A stretch of DNA of 64,000 bases from Mesostigma viride (taxonomy: Eukaryota; Streptophyta; Mesostigmatophyceae; Mesostigmatales; Mesostigmataceae), in contig RPFO01000644.1 in NCBI GenBank assembly GCA_009746045.1, positions 253,501 to 317,500 on the forward strand. Direction: 5' to 3'. Positions 20,413 to 29,855 of the stretch are shown in pieces. The stretch's first letter is position 1; each line of letters opens with the position of its first letter. A program made the position numbers and the translations under genes. The notes beneath the pieces were generated by a model. It did no database searches, was not told the origin of the DNA, and saw nothing but the letters and a program-made list of their open reading frames with translations.

Positions 20413-22306
20413 CCTGCCTGCTGTTGACGTTAGGCCAGTGAACACTGTGGGTGCTTCTGACCCTGCTGTCCCTGTGGGTCCTCCTGTACCAGGTCACTTA
20501 CTCAAGTTTCAGGCTAGGCTCCTCAACGTGCCAGTTCCATTGGCTCAACCAGCTTGCTTGTTTATGATTGATTCTGGTGCTGGCAGTAATTATATTGCTG
20601 CATCCTTGGTGCAGGAGTTGAAGTTGCCTGTGTTGGCCCACCCCACACCTGTCATGGTGCAGTATTCTGATGGCAGGAGAAGCTGCTCACCTGGCTATGT
20701 GCAGCTCATCTTCCAAGTTTGTTCATCCCAGACTTTGGAAGTGACAGCAGATGTCATTCCCCTCACGGCAGCAGATGTGATTTTGGGGATCCCATGGTTG
20801 TCTGACACCAATCCTGCTATTTCTTGGCCTGACAGGGTGGTCCAGTTCAAGGATGGGGCCGTGTGGGATGCTACCTGTGTGTTGCCAGGGGGGAGAAGAA
20901 CAGCCACTGAGTGCTGTTCCTCACAGACAGCTGTCAATGATGGCAAGGGAGGGGAAGCAGGTGCAGAAAGGGTGGATCAAGAGCCGACTTTGGAGGAGAA
21001 ACGGGCTGCCCTACGGAAGCATGTGTGGTCTGCCAAGCATACTCTGTCTTATTTGGCCACCTATCCAGTGGAACACATCTTTTTCCTGCATTTGGTGCCT
21101 AATGAACCTGAGTCTGCTAGTGGTCATTCTGTCAATGCTGTCAGCTCTACTGTCACCACTGAGCAACAACAACAGCATGATGCCTTGTTGGACAGGTATG
21201 GAGCCATCTTTGAGGACAAGATGCCCCAGTATCCTCCCGAGGGACCCATCACACATGTCATCAAGTTGGTAGAGGGTGCTCGTCCTCCTTTTGTGCCTAT
21301 GTATAGGATGGGCCCTGCAGAGATGGCAGAGCTGAAGACCATACTTATTGGCCTGTTGGAGGCTGGTCTGATCCTCCCAGCTAACAGCCCTTTCAGTTCT
21401 GGGTGTTTGCTTGTACCCAAGCATGATGGGGGGTGGAGGTTGTGCATTGACCTGAGGGGACTGAACAAGGTGACTGTCAAGTCCAGGTACCCTCTGCCCA
21501 GAATTGATGAGTTGCTGGAGAGGACTGCAGGAGCTGCCTTCTTTACCAAGTTTGACCTCAGGCATGCTTTCTGGCAGATCAGGGTGGCTACTGAGGACAT
21601 CCCCAAGACGGCCTTTTCTACCCCATGGGGACAGTTCCAGTGGACGGTAATGCCCATGGGTGCCTCTAACAGTCCTGCCACCATGCAGATGTTTGTCAAT
21701 GCCATCTTTGGCCACCTGACTGGAAATGCCCTTCCGCAGATCTCACCTGACCTTCGCAACCCCAGGTTCAAGGACATTGCCCACTTGTGTGACACTACCA
21801 GGGTGGTCTTCAGGACTTGTGTGGTCGTCTACCTGGACGACATTCTGGTACACTCTCGTACCTTCAGGGAGCATCTGGAGAACGTGGAAGAGGTCCTTAA
21901 GGTGATCCAGCAGTATCATCTGTCGGTGAAGAGGTCCAAGGTGGAGTGGGGCCAAGAGGTGAAGTTTCTGGGCTACCAGCTGAGCGCTGCAGGTATGACT
22001 CCTGAGGCCAGCAAGGTCTCTGCTGTTTTGGAGTGGCCTGTGTTGAAGTCAGTTCAGGATGTCAGATCCTTTCTGGGCCTGGTGGGCTGGTACCGACGGT
22101 TCATCCCTGACATGGCGGCCATCTCTGGTCCCCTGTTAGCCCTGCTCAAGAAGGATGTTCCCTTTGAGTGGACTGCAGCATGCCAGCAAGCTTTTGATGT
22201 GTTGAAGCAGAAGCTTACCACTGCTCCCTTACTGGTGGGCCCCAACCCAGACTTGCCATACCAGGTTAGGTCTGATGCCTCACAGGGTGCTATTGGGCAG
22301 TACTAA
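20399..22306 (+). CDS. pol: pol, protease and reverse transcriptase part
   Basis: Starts at ATG 20399 and overlaps the gag end. The retropepsin-like protease has its active-site triad in LFMIDSGAGSNYI (about residue 58) and a later DVILGIPWL. RT follows: GGWRLCIDLRGLNKVT, FFTKFDLRHAFWQI (first catalytic Asp), MPMGASNSPA, and VVVYLDDILVHS with the YLDD box. The connection and RNase H start appear as FLGLVGWYRRFIPDM and VRSDASQGAIG, carrying the first RNase H Asp, before a stop at 22304-22306. In intact relatives the RNase H continues in frame, so the stop is caused by a frame change at about 22290-22330. All key RT residues are present. Confidence 0.92.
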   Translation: MARSDLPAVDVRPVNTVGASDPAVPVGPPVPGHLLKFQARLLNVPVPLAQPACLFMIDSGAGSNYIAASLVQELKLPVLAHPTPVMVQYSDGRRSCSPGYVQLIFQVCSSQTLEVTADVIPLTAADVILGIPWLSDTNPAISWPDRVVQFKDGAVWDATCVLPGGRRTATECCSSQTAVNDGKGGEAGAERVDQEPTLEEKRAALRKHVWSAKHTLSYLATYPVEHIFFLHLVPNEPESASGHSVNAVSSTVTTEQQQQHDALLDRYGAIFEDKMPQYPPEGPITHVIKLVEGARPPFVPMYRMGPAEMAELKTILIGLLEAGLILPANSPFSSGCLLVPKHDGGWRLCIDLRGLNKVTVKSRYPLPRIDELLERTAGAAFFTKFDLRHAFWQIRVATEDIPKTAFSTPWGQFQWTVMPMGASNSPATMQMFVNAIFGHLTGNALPQISPDLRNPRFKDIAHLCDTTRVVFRTCVVVYLDDILVHSRTFREHLENVEEVLKVIQQYHLSVKRSKVEWGQEVKFLGYQLSAAGMTPEASKVSAVLEWPVLKSVQDVRSFLGLVGWYRRFIPDMAAISGPLLALLKKDVPFEWTAACQQAFDVLKQKLTTAPLLVGPNPDLPYQVRSDASQGAIGQY

Positions 22307-23384
22307 TGCAAGATCAGGTAATGGCCCTCAACCAGTGGAATACATGTCCAGGAGTATGACGTCTGCAGAACGTAACTACCCTGTTCATGAGCAGGAGCTG
22401 CTGGGGTTGGTGGTGGCCTGTCACAAGTGGGAACACCTACTGAAGGGGGCTCAGTTTTCTGTGGCCAGCAGCGCCAGGGATGGGCAGGGCAACGAGTCTA
22501 TTACTCTGATGACTGATCACAGGCCCTTGGTACATGTGTTGGAACAGACCCGGATGAGTAAGAGGATGGCTGGATGGATGGAGTTCCTGGGGGGGTTTGG
22601 ACCTTTCTCTGTGAGGTACATTCCTGGTACGCAGAATGTGGTGCCTGACGCCCTGTCCAGGAGGAGGGATTTGATGGGGAGTTTTCATGAGGACTTGGAC
22701 ATCTGTGCTGCCCTGATTTCTGTGGTAGAGTGTGGAGCCTTGACTAGAGCTCAGGCCAACAACCAGAAGGTTTCTCAACTGTTGACACCACCTGTAGGGA
22801 ATAACGGTGGTCCCGTGATGCTCATCGACCAGGGCTCTGTCCCAGAGTTGACAGGCGTCCAGGAGGGTGTCCAGTCACTGTCTGACAGTCTTAGGAGAAT
22901 TCCTGAAGGTGTGGTGCCCACTCCCACAGTGCAGCCAGGTGAGGGAGACCCTGCTAGGCGCAGCAGAGGTAGACCCAGGAAGTGGGTCATGGACCCTGTG
23001 TTGGTAGGCCGGTCCAAGGTGTTGGCCTCTCAGGTGATGGCAAGGTCAAAAGGGCCTATAGCTACTACTGTCTCATCCAAGCAGTTGGTGGCTAGCCCTG
23101 GGCAGGAAGAGGAGATGCAGATGCAGCCCCTGGGACCTGACAAGGACCTGGTGTTGCCTAATCCTTTAAATATTTCCCTGCTGGACGTCATCAAGGCCTT
23201 CACCAAGACGGAGGACATGGCTACTGCAGCTATCCAGAGGGGCAACTTTGGCAATAGACCTGTAGAATACTGGGAGGGCGTTCTGTATGTTCACACTCAT
23301 GATGCAGAGCACACGGTGACTAGAAAAGTGTATGTGCCTGAGATGGCCATCCCACAGTGTTACATTGTTTCCATGACGATGTAA
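22275..23384 (+). CDS. pol: pol continuation: RNase H and spacer, shifted frame
   Basis: After the break near 22300 the RNase H domain goes on here: PVEYMSRSMTSAERNYPVHEQELLGLVVA (given only as a location marker near 22335-22420) carries the catalytic Glu, and LMTDHRPLVHVLEQ the next Asp. VRYIPGTQNVVPDALSR closes the domain. A Pro/Gly-rich spacer of about 200 residues follows, containing GRPRKWVMDP, and leads to the start of the integrase. The frame ends at 23384 within what should be the N-terminal zinc-binding module of the integrase. It is one of at least three frame switches in this element. Confidence 0.85.
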   Translation: MPHRVLLGSTNARSGNGPQPVEYMSRSMTSAERNYPVHEQELLGLVVACHKWEHLLKGAQFSVASSARDGQGNESITLMTDHRPLVHVLEQTRMSKRMAGWMEFLGGFGPFSVRYIPGTQNVVPDALSRRRDLMGSFHEDLDICAALISVVECGALTRAQANNQKVSQLLTPPVGNNGGPVMLIDQGSVPELTGVQEGVQSLSDSLRRIPEGVVPTPTVQPGEGDPARRSRGRPRKWVMDPVLVGRSKVLASQVMARSKGPIATTVSSKQLVASPGQEEEMQMQPLGPDKDLVLPNPLNISLLDVIKAFTKTEDMATAAIQRGNFGNRPVEYWEGVLYVHTHDAEHTVTRKVYVPEMAIPQCYIVSMTM

Positions 23385-24733
23385 CTGCATGTCATCCTGG
23401 TTATGCTAAGCTACTTCATGAGGTGCAGCAGAGGTTTTGGTGGCCTGGCCTTTATCAGGATGTTAAGGCCTATGTGGATTCCTGTGACTCCTGCCAGAGA
23501 AATAAGGTCAGGAACCAAGCCACGCCCATCTTTCCCATGGCTATGCCGATACCCCTGCGCCCTTGGATCAGTGTGACTATGGATTTTATCTGTGGTCTTC
23601 CCATGTCAGATGGTGGCAATGACAGGATCCTAGTAGTCATGGACAGGCTGTCCAGGATGTGCCACCTGATTCCTTGCAATACTCATCTCACCGCTGCACA
23701 GTGTGTGGATTTGTTTATGAAGGAGATCTACCGTCTGCACGGCATGCCTAGAGTGATCATCACTGATCAGGACCCCCTCTGGCTGTCAGGGTTTTGGAAG
23801 TCATTCTTTGACATCCTAGACACTAAGCTGGCATTCGGTGTGGCCTACAGGTGTGCCAGTACTGGGGCGGTGGAGAGGATGAACAGAATTGTCAGGGAGT
23901 GTCAAAAGCACTATTGTACACACGACAACAAGGACTGGGACAAGAAGATACCTTTCATAGAGTTCGCAATCAACAACTCTCCTCTGGCTCCTCACCAGAT
24001 GTCCCCCTTCGTGATCTGCAATGGCCAGTGCCCCTTGACACCATTCGACTTGGAACTGCCTGACAGAGACGCTGAAGGCCCTTTCCAGCGACGTCTTGGT
24101 TCAGTCCAGCAGTTGTTGGCTTCCTTCCAGGAGGCTCACAGCATTGTGGCTACCCAGCTGTTGAGGACACAGGACAAGTACCTGACTAACGCCTGGCAGC
24201 AAACAGTGGCCAGTCATTCCTTTGTAGCTCCTGGGGACTTGGTGTTGTTGGAAGCCAACAGAGTGCTGCCTGAGAAGGAGCAATGCAGGAAACTGCAACC
24301 ACTCTGGTTGGGTCCTTACCCAGTGTTGGCCACCTTTCACTATGGTACCGTGGTTCAGGTCCAGGTGCCTTCTCACTGGAAGCTCAGGAATAATATTTTC
24401 CACCTAGCACAGCTGAAACTGTACAAGCGTAACACCTTGCCAGGCAGATTGTCTGCCCCCTTGCCTTATGAGTTGGATTCAGAGGGGGAGAAGATCTATG
24501 AAGTGGAGCGGTTGTTGGCTCACAGGGTGAAGGGGAAAGGTCGTACTAAACAGCTGCAGTTTAAGGTACACTGGAAGGGAGAGCTAGAGGTGACTGCTAC
24601 GTGGCTGTGGCTGTCTGATCTCACCAATAGTCACTCTGCTGTACTAGATTACTGTCAGCGTCATGGGATCACCTTGCCTGAGTGGTACGTCATGGGCTCT
24701 GAGCAGAGTGCTCCCCTTCATAGCTCCCAGTGA
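23357..24733 (+). CDS. pol: pol continuation: integrase with chromodomain
   Basis: Integrates the retrotransposon cDNA. The HHCC zinc module is present (HPGYAKLLHEV and SCDSCQRNK). The DDE core has Asp in VTMDFICGLP, Asp in IITDQDPLW and Glu in STGAVERMNR. A GPY-like C-terminal module follows (KLQPLWLGPYPVLATF, IFHLAQLKLY). The last part, YEVERLLAHRVKGKG...QFKVHWKG...TWLWLSDL, is a chromodomain, which in chromoviruses steers integration to particular chromatin. The ORF start at 23357 is an artefact of the frame change; the true protein would enter from the preceding frame. It ends at TGA 24731-24733. Confidence 0.92.
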   Translation: MLHCFHDDVTACHPGYAKLLHEVQQRFWWPGLYQDVKAYVDSCDSCQRNKVRNQATPIFPMAMPIPLRPWISVTMDFICGLPMSDGGNDRILVVMDRLSRMCHLIPCNTHLTAAQCVDLFMKEIYRLHGMPRVIITDQDPLWLSGFWKSFFDILDTKLAFGVAYRCASTGAVERMNRIVRECQKHYCTHDNKDWDKKIPFIEFAINNSPLAPHQMSPFVICNGQCPLTPFDLELPDRDAEGPFQRRLGSVQQLLASFQEAHSIVATQLLRTQDKYLTNAWQQTVASHSFVAPGDLVLLEANRVLPEKEQCRKLQPLWLGPYPVLATFHYGTVVQVQVPSHWKLRNNIFHLAQLKLYKRNTLPGRLSAPLPYELDSEGEKIYEVERLLAHRVKGKGRTKQLQFKVHWKGELEVTATWLWLSDLTNSHSAVLDYCQRHGITLPEWYVMGSEQSAPLHSSQ

Positions 24734-24782
24734 GCACTGCTAACGCCTCCTTTTTGGTGCTGTGTGTCTGTGGTTGCCAGCC

Positions 24783-25973
24783 ATGGCAGACTCCCATCCT
24801 GAGGGGCCACCCAGGCCACCTGCCCCACTCCAGGAAGACCCTGGATTCGTGGAGGGCCATTTTCTCAACCTATTCCAGCGGATGGTCCATGACCAGCAGC
24901 GACACGAGCAGCGACACGGGGCCCTTATCTCCAGGTTGATTCATGTGGAGGATTTGGTGACCCAGATGGCAGCACATTTGAGGGCGGGGCACCTTCCACT
25001 GGTGGGTTCTGATAGGCCTGCAGCCTTGGAGGCCCAGGTAGCTCAGGAGGTTATACCCACCATGGTGACCTCAGTCCCCTCCCCTACGGAGGCTCCTCCG
25101 CCCTCTAAGGTGGTGGTACACTTGCCCAGGTCTGTTGTCCCAACGAAACAGGTGGAGCAGTACTTGGACCACCGTAAATGTACCCCTGAACAGTGCGAGT
25201 GGTGTAAATCCTTGTACACAGCCATGAAGGCCCTCGACCAGACAGTGGTGGAGGAGGGTGAACTAGTACCCGAGGGTATGGTAGAGTTGGCCCTGGACTG
25301 TCTGCCCCCCAGTCTTTGTGAGATTGGTTCACCCATGGTGGCTTATATTATGCACACCGTCTTTGCAGTGTACCCGTGGCCTTCGTTTGACATGAGGCCG
25401 GTGGAGGGCCAGGACCTGATGGCAGCTCTGCCCAGTGATCTGAGACTCGCCTTTGCAGAGCTCCAGCCAGTGGGTTACTCCCAGACCTATACTGAGCTGT
25501 TAGAGCAAGCTGTTCAGCAGGGAGAGTTTGACATGACTCCGTCGTCCAGCTGCTCTGTGATGTCATGTTTTCCACACAAGGACAGCACAGTTTTCGTGGG
25601 GCTGCAGTTACCAAAGTTCCCTAACGAGCTGAGAGCCAGGCTCACACCCTTGAGAGTGCTGGTACCCATCTTGGGGGCCAGGTGGGGGCCTATCAAGGCC
25701 TTTCTACAGCTGTGGTGGGCCTACAGCAGCTGGCTATGTCGCCATAAGACTGCCAGTGGCTGGGTCTTCGACCCCCTCCGACAGGCTGTGGTTACTCTGG
25801 CCTATCCTGCCCAGTGCAGTAGGTTTTCAGCTGAGTTGGGCAAGGCTGCTGAGACCTGCATGGCTATCCAGGTCAGCAGGAACTGGCCAGATCTGGTGTC
25901 CATGGTGGAGCATTTCCCAGTGTTTGGAACGAGGGGGAAGGACACGAAGAAGGGGGATTGGTTCACTTTGTGA
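24783..25973 (+). CDS. Extra ORF downstream of integrase, function unknown
   Basis: A 396-residue open frame from ATG 24783 to TGA 25971-25973, starting 50 bases after the integrase stop and on the same strand. It occupies the position of env in errantiviruses. I see no signal peptide, no membrane anchor and no CCHC knuckle, so nothing supports an envelope. The first 80 residues are acidic and His/Arg/Gln-rich and could form a helix (MVHDQQRHEQRHGALISRL). Further on lie Cys-rich CTPEQCEWCKSLY and LALDCLPPSLCEIG, and a tail with FPVFGTRGKDTKK. Unlike gag and pol, the frame is unbroken. It may be an accessory or second gag-like protein; I do not recognise the family. Confidence 0.7.
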   Translation: MADSHPEGPPRPPAPLQEDPGFVEGHFLNLFQRMVHDQQRHEQRHGALISRLIHVEDLVTQMAAHLRAGHLPLVGSDRPAALEAQVAQEVIPTMVTSVPSPTEAPPPSKVVVHLPRSVVPTKQVEQYLDHRKCTPEQCEWCKSLYTAMKALDQTVVEEGELVPEGMVELALDCLPPSLCEIGSPMVAYIMHTVFAVYPWPSFDMRPVEGQDLMAALPSDLRLAFAELQPVGYSQTYTELLEQAVQQGEFDMTPSSSCSVMSCFPHKDSTVFVGLQLPKFPNELRARLTPLRVLVPILGARWGPIKAFLQLWWAYSSWLCRHKTASGWVFDPLRQAVVTLAYPAQCSRFSAELGKAAETCMAIQVSRNWPDLVSMVEHFPVFGTRGKDTKKGDWFTL

Positions 25974-26040
25974 AGGGTTTCCAGGATGGTTGGAGATGGG
26001 GCTGTGGAGTGAGGTGGGGATCCAGAATGGAGGAGGCCAG

Positions 26041-26344
26041 TTCTGATGTCCAGTCCAGATTTCCAGTAATGACAGTTCTGAGTTCCTGACAGTCTTGCAG
26101 TTGTATTATCCAGGCATGGTTGCCTGTGTGTGTTAGTCACTTGATAACAATTCATCAGTGGGTGAAATTGTCTTATTCAGGATTGACCATGGTCAGATGA
26201 TAATGAGATAGGAGGCCCCTTTGGGGATGTAAAAACCCACTTGCTTGTCCCAAGAGGTGGTGGACTTCCTGTTTATTGTTGTGTTGTTTTGTAGAGGTTG
26301 TTGTTTTATTCTTCTTGGCTTCTAGGAACTGGGAGTTCCTGTTT
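26041..26344. other. Non-coding segment before the 3' LTR
   Basis: About 300 bases between the accessory ORF and the polypurine tract. No gene is seen. Confidence 0.5.
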
Positions 26345-26357
26345 TGAGGGGGAGATA
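26345..26357 (+). other. Polypurine tract
   Basis: TGAGGGGGAGATA directly precedes the TGTAAC of the 3' LTR, the expected site of plus-strand priming. Confidence 0.8.
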
Positions 26358-27061
26358 TGTAACAACCAAATGTTACATCCAAAGTTTTCCTACTGATTTA
26401 TCTGATTATGAGTTCTTTAGGACAATTATTTGGGAAGTTAGGAGGCTGCGACGTCTGATAGATAGTGTGCCTGCTGAGATCTGCAGATATTATTGTTCTA
26501 CCCTCATTGGTCGTGGCCTGATCCACGTAGGGTACTTTGCATGGTTGTGTTCAGTCAGTCATAGATTCTCATTAATACCGTTGCACCTGGTGGATCTGGT
26601 TCCAGGTCATGGAGATTCTGTATGTGCTGGCTTTGTGTTGTGTTGAAGATTTGGAAGCTACGATCTTATCTTGAGTGATTCTCACTTTTGATTGGTCCTT
26701 CCGAGTTAGGGCTGAGCCGACCCTGCGTGCATGATGATTTTTATCCAGTTTGTGGCGGCTGGAAACGTGTGCGTGTAAGAAAGCTAAAGCTATGGTGTAA
26801 TTCAAGGGATTCCTTGTTTCATCAATCAAACAACCCTCGCTAAAAGTCAACTATAACTTCAACAGATAGTCGACTTGGATATAACATTGTCTGTTGTGTC
26901 TAACAAGGGTGGGGACTCATTCCCTTAACTGTTGAAGATCCATCTTCATTGCTTCTCTGGACGTGAAGTTATCTGTCGCGACTCCAACCCAGGTATAAAG
27001 ATCTTTTCACATCAATGTTGAAACTGAGGCTGTTGCAAACACAACATTTTTAGTCGTTACA
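26358..27061 (+). repeat. 3' LTR
   Basis: 704 bp, TGTAAC to GTTACA, with no difference from the 5' LTR noticed over its length. CTTTG at 27062-27066 is the right copy of the target duplication. Confidence 0.95.
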
Positions 27062-27103
27062 CTTTGTTTATGGTTAATTGGGTGCCTTCACTCTGATGAT
27101 TAA

Positions 27104-27107
27104 TTAA
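27104..27107. other. TTAA target duplication, left copy
   Basis: TTAA (within TTAATTAA, 27100-27107) directly precedes the GGGGACGGTCCC terminus. The partner TTAA is at 30523-30526. Confidence 0.8.
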
Positions 27108-27210
27108 GGGGACGGTCCCGGCGCGAATATTTTGGCGCCGAAAAATTCCCGCCAGTACCCACGACCTAAATTGCGTGCGTGAGTGAAAATGCAATATTTC
27201 CGGACGAGCC

Positions 27211-27558
27211 ATGGCGGCTACCAGACGAGATGCCAGACTTGAAACGGAGGCTTTGCGGCGTTTAAAAGCATGGCAAGTCTCGTTCGAATGCCCAGAAAAA
27301 GATTTAGATTTCATATTGTCGCGGAAATTACTTTTTGAGGCCGGGGCAGCTGCCGAAGACCATACACCTCCGAAATCCGAAAAGGCCCCCAACAACGTGA
27401 TGCGCCATGCCGCCTATCGCCATTTTGCGGCTAAAATGGGCTGGCACGATGAGGGTGCGGCCAAGGAACTGCCGAAGGAAGTAGAAACTATAATTAAATA
27501 TCGTTTTCCGAATGATAAGAAGCCATATACCGGCTTCATTCCGACCGTCGACAGATAG
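27211..27558 (+). CDS. Small transposon ORF resembling the P2X7 receptor C-terminal domain
   Basis: A 115-residue protein starting at ATG 27211, 44 bases upstream of the transposase ORF and inside the element. The second half, NVMRHAAYRHFAAKMGW followed by LPKEVETIIKYRFP and YTGF, fits the pattern NxRxxAYRxFxxWxxG...LPxCVxxxIRxxFP...YxGF of the P2X7 receptor intracellular (ballast) domain. That domain also occurs alone in many animal and protist genes. The Cys residues that bind zinc in the receptor domain are mostly absent here. The N-terminus is charged and helical. A role as a DNA-binding or accessory subunit of the transposase is an inference from its position. Confidence 0.6.
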   Translation: MAATRRDARLETEALRRLKAWQVSFECPEKDLDFILSRKLLFEAGAAAEDHTPPKSEKAPNNVMRHAAYRHFAAKMGWHDEGAAKELPKEVETIIKYRFPNDKKPYTGFIPTVDR

Positions 27559-27602
27559 ATCGTTTGGGCCAGATTTTAGGGGGGGCGTAGCTTAGGGAGG
27601 AA

Positions 27603-29855
27603 ATGGTGCGACCAACAGGAAAAAAGGCAGCGGCACGACAGAGAGAAGCGAGCACAAGTGGTGGCAAGCTGGCAGCGCGGATAGCCAACTCAGCGCCAGC
27701 GGCTAGGGGACGGGGCAGACCGCCGGGTGCCAAGAATTTTGCGAACAGGGGGCCAGGACGTCGCATTAAGCTGCAACATAAAGCGGTTGCGAAGCCCAGC
27801 GTTACGGCGGACTCCATAGCTGCGCAACTGCCCAATGCGCCTCGGAAGCCCGCCAGCGGTTCAGCAAGCGTGGAAGCAGTCACCCCGAAAAAACATCCCG
27901 CAAAGCGCAAGTCTGGGCCGCAGACCCGGCTGTCATTTTCGCCCCTGGAGCGCGGCAGTAATGGGAAACTTCGCAAGACCGACGTCGGCCTGGACCCTGC
28001 CCAAGGCGAGGAATTTGGCACGCCTCGTTTGATCATCGATGTTGCTGTCTTGGCAGGTATTGTGGCAGCCCAAGCTTGCCCTCGTTGTCACAAGCTCACC
28101 TGCAAAATGTTCAAGCAACCTGTCCAGCGTCCCGGGGATCCACCCTGCATTCTTGTGGCCTGTCAAAACCGCTTCTGCAAGGGCAGCGAGGGTGCACCAT
28201 ACCGCCACACTTTTGCTATCAACGCACCCGTGGCACAGCTAAGGCAGGCTGCACGCAACCCCATGGCCACTTTGTGGGCTGCGTCCGCTGTTTTCTTTGC
28301 TGTCCCACGCCCCACGCTCATGCGGGTAGCCACGTTCTTGGGGTTGGAGTTCCCTTTCGTGGGCAAGGGGAAGTGGGGGCGTGATGTGATGCAAGTGGCA
28401 TCAGAGGTTATCCTTGAACTCAAGCGGGTCATCGTGCAGAACAGGGAGCAGGCCAGGCTGTATGAGCAAGAGAAGGGGAAGCACCGTGTGGATGCAAAGG
28501 GGAGGCAGGGTTGTGACACCTCCATAGACGGGTCATGGCTGACTAGGGGGTTCCACTCCTTGTGGGGCCAGCAGTGCCTTACCCACGCAGGCACCAAGCT
28601 GGTAATCGCACACCATATCAGCTCCAAATTCTGTCCCAAATGTGCAGCAGCCAAGCGCGCAGGCATTCCTGTAGCCCCACATGACAACTGCTGGAATAAC
28701 ACGGAGGGTAGCAGCAGGAGCATGGAGGGGGAGGGGGCAGTGTATATGCTGGAGGAGCTGCAGTCCTTACAGGCAGGGGTGCGCACGGGCATGGTGATGC
28801 ATGCAGCAGCAGGGGCCCCTGGTGAGAAAGTGGTTGCAGACAAGCCCCAAGAGCAGCGTTTGTATGCTGCCACGGTTGTGAGTGATGGGGACACCACGTG
28901 GTTCGCGCGTGTGCAGCAGTCTGATGCACTAAAGGCTAGCAAGCACATCCCCAAGAAGTTGAATGACCTCAACCACCTCTCTGGCACCTTGTATGCTGCA
29001 CTGCTTCGAGCCAAGAAGGACCACCTGAAAGGTGTCAGGAATGTGCTCACCCCTCAGCAGCTCACTAGCATGACCTATGGTTACCGCGCATGCATCAGGG
29101 CAAACTGGCACATGGGGCCGCGCCACCTTGTGGGCGCTATGAGCAATGCATTGCAGCATTACTTTGGCGACCACGATGATTGCCCCAATTGGCCCAACCA
29201 CCAACTGAAGGATGGGGTGGTCACGGAGGTGCAGTGGTGTGAGGGCAAGCCTGGGATGGCGACGGAGGTGATTGTGAGGGGGCGGACAGTGGATGTGCTG
29301 GCCATTGTGAAGAAGGTGTGGGAGGGCAAGACTACCGAGGAGATATTGCAGGGCTGCTGCCATGAGGGCAGCAGCAACTTGAATGAGTGGGTGCACTCAG
29401 TTCAGGTGGCGTCCACCCCACGTGGCAAGGGTGGCTTTCCTGGTTTGTTATACACTGCTTCCATGGCTATTGGCATCTTGCGGGCGCAGTTTGGGGATGA
29501 CTGGTGGGTCCGCCTTGCTGGCCTTCTTGGCATTGTGTTTCAACCCTCCCTGCTGCTGCAGCTGGCGGCCCTGGCACGGGATAGGAAGCTGCAGCAAGCC
29601 AAGAAGAAGACGGTGGAGTTCAAGCTGGCAGAGAAGAAGAAGGAGATGCTAGCTAAGGGCCTGCTGTGGGCCGACAAGCAAAAGGACAAGTGCACCTATG
29701 AGAAGGGGGTGGCATATGGGGGTGTGTCCCCAATCGCCAACAGTGACAGCGAGGGTGAGGGGAGGGAGGGAGGGAGGAGGGAGAGGAGGAGGAGTGGGAT
29801 GACACTCCCTGCCTTGTGTGCTGTAAAACCAACTCCCCAGACGCGAACCCAATAG
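27603..29855 (+). CDS. DDE transposase, Mutator/Kolobok-like
   Basis: A 750-residue transposase beginning at ATG 27603. The basic N-terminus includes an AT-hook (RGRGRPPGAKN, about residue 36). A possible Cys pair module follows (ACPRCHKLTC, about 160). The catalytic core reads DGSWLTRGFHSLWG (first Asp, about 308), KFCPKC, then NNTEGSSRSMEGEGA, VVSDGDTTWF (second Asp, about 428) and HDDCPNWPNHQ. SSNLNEWVHS supplies the likely catalytic Glu at about 590. A Lys-rich helix (LAEKKKEMLAKGLL) and an acidic/Arg-rich tail end the frame. The reading frame leaves the expected path in a purine-rich tract near 29755-29800; a PHD finger follows in another frame. Length and motif order fit an autonomous element. 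Confidence 0.82.
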   Translation: MVRPTGKKAAARQREASTSGGKLAARIANSAPAARGRGRPPGAKNFANRGPGRRIKLQHKAVAKPSVTADSIAAQLPNAPRKPASGSASVEAVTPKKHPAKRKSGPQTRLSFSPLERGSNGKLRKTDVGLDPAQGEEFGTPRLIIDVAVLAGIVAAQACPRCHKLTCKMFKQPVQRPGDPPCILVACQNRFCKGSEGAPYRHTFAINAPVAQLRQAARNPMATLWAASAVFFAVPRPTLMRVATFLGLEFPFVGKGKWGRDVMQVASEVILELKRVIVQNREQARLYEQEKGKHRVDAKGRQGCDTSIDGSWLTRGFHSLWGQQCLTHAGTKLVIAHHISSKFCPKCAAAKRAGIPVAPHDNCWNNTEGSSRSMEGEGAVYMLEELQSLQAGVRTGMVMHAAAGAPGEKVVADKPQEQRLYAATVVSDGDTTWFARVQQSDALKASKHIPKKLNDLNHLSGTLYAALLRAKKDHLKGVRNVLTPQQLTSMTYGYRACIRANWHMGPRHLVGAMSNALQHYFGDHDDCPNWPNHQLKDGVVTEVQWCEGKPGMATEVIVRGRTVDVLAIVKKVWEGKTTEEILQGCCHEGSSNLNEWVHSVQVASTPRGKGGFPGLLYTASMAIGILRAQFGDDWWVRLAGLLGIVFQPSLLLQLAALARDRKLQQAKKKTVEFKLAEKKKEMLAKGLLWADKQKDKCTYEKGVAYGGVSPIANSDSEGEGREGGRRERRRSGMTLPALCAVKPTPQTRTQ

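Larger units (their letters stand above)
17705..27061 (+). mobile_element. Complete Ty3/gypsy LTR retrotransposon (chromovirus)
   Basis: A 9,357-bp element with 704-bp LTRs, a 5-bp target duplication and an initiator-Met-type primer site. The order is gag with zinc knuckle, protease, reverse transcriptase, RNase H, integrase with C-terminal chromodomain, then an extra ORF, polypurine tract and 3' LTR. The PR-RT-RH-IN order and the chromodomain place it in the chromoviruses. Both LTRs appear identical wherever compared, so it moved recently; yet gag and pol are each interrupted by frame changes (see the separate entries). It sits inside a dispersed repeat next to a LINE remnant. Confidence 0.95.

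Noticed and set aside
24783-25973. Envelope gene
   Set aside because: The position suggests env, but no signal peptide, transmembrane anchor or fusion-like segment is visible, so it is described only as an extra ORF.
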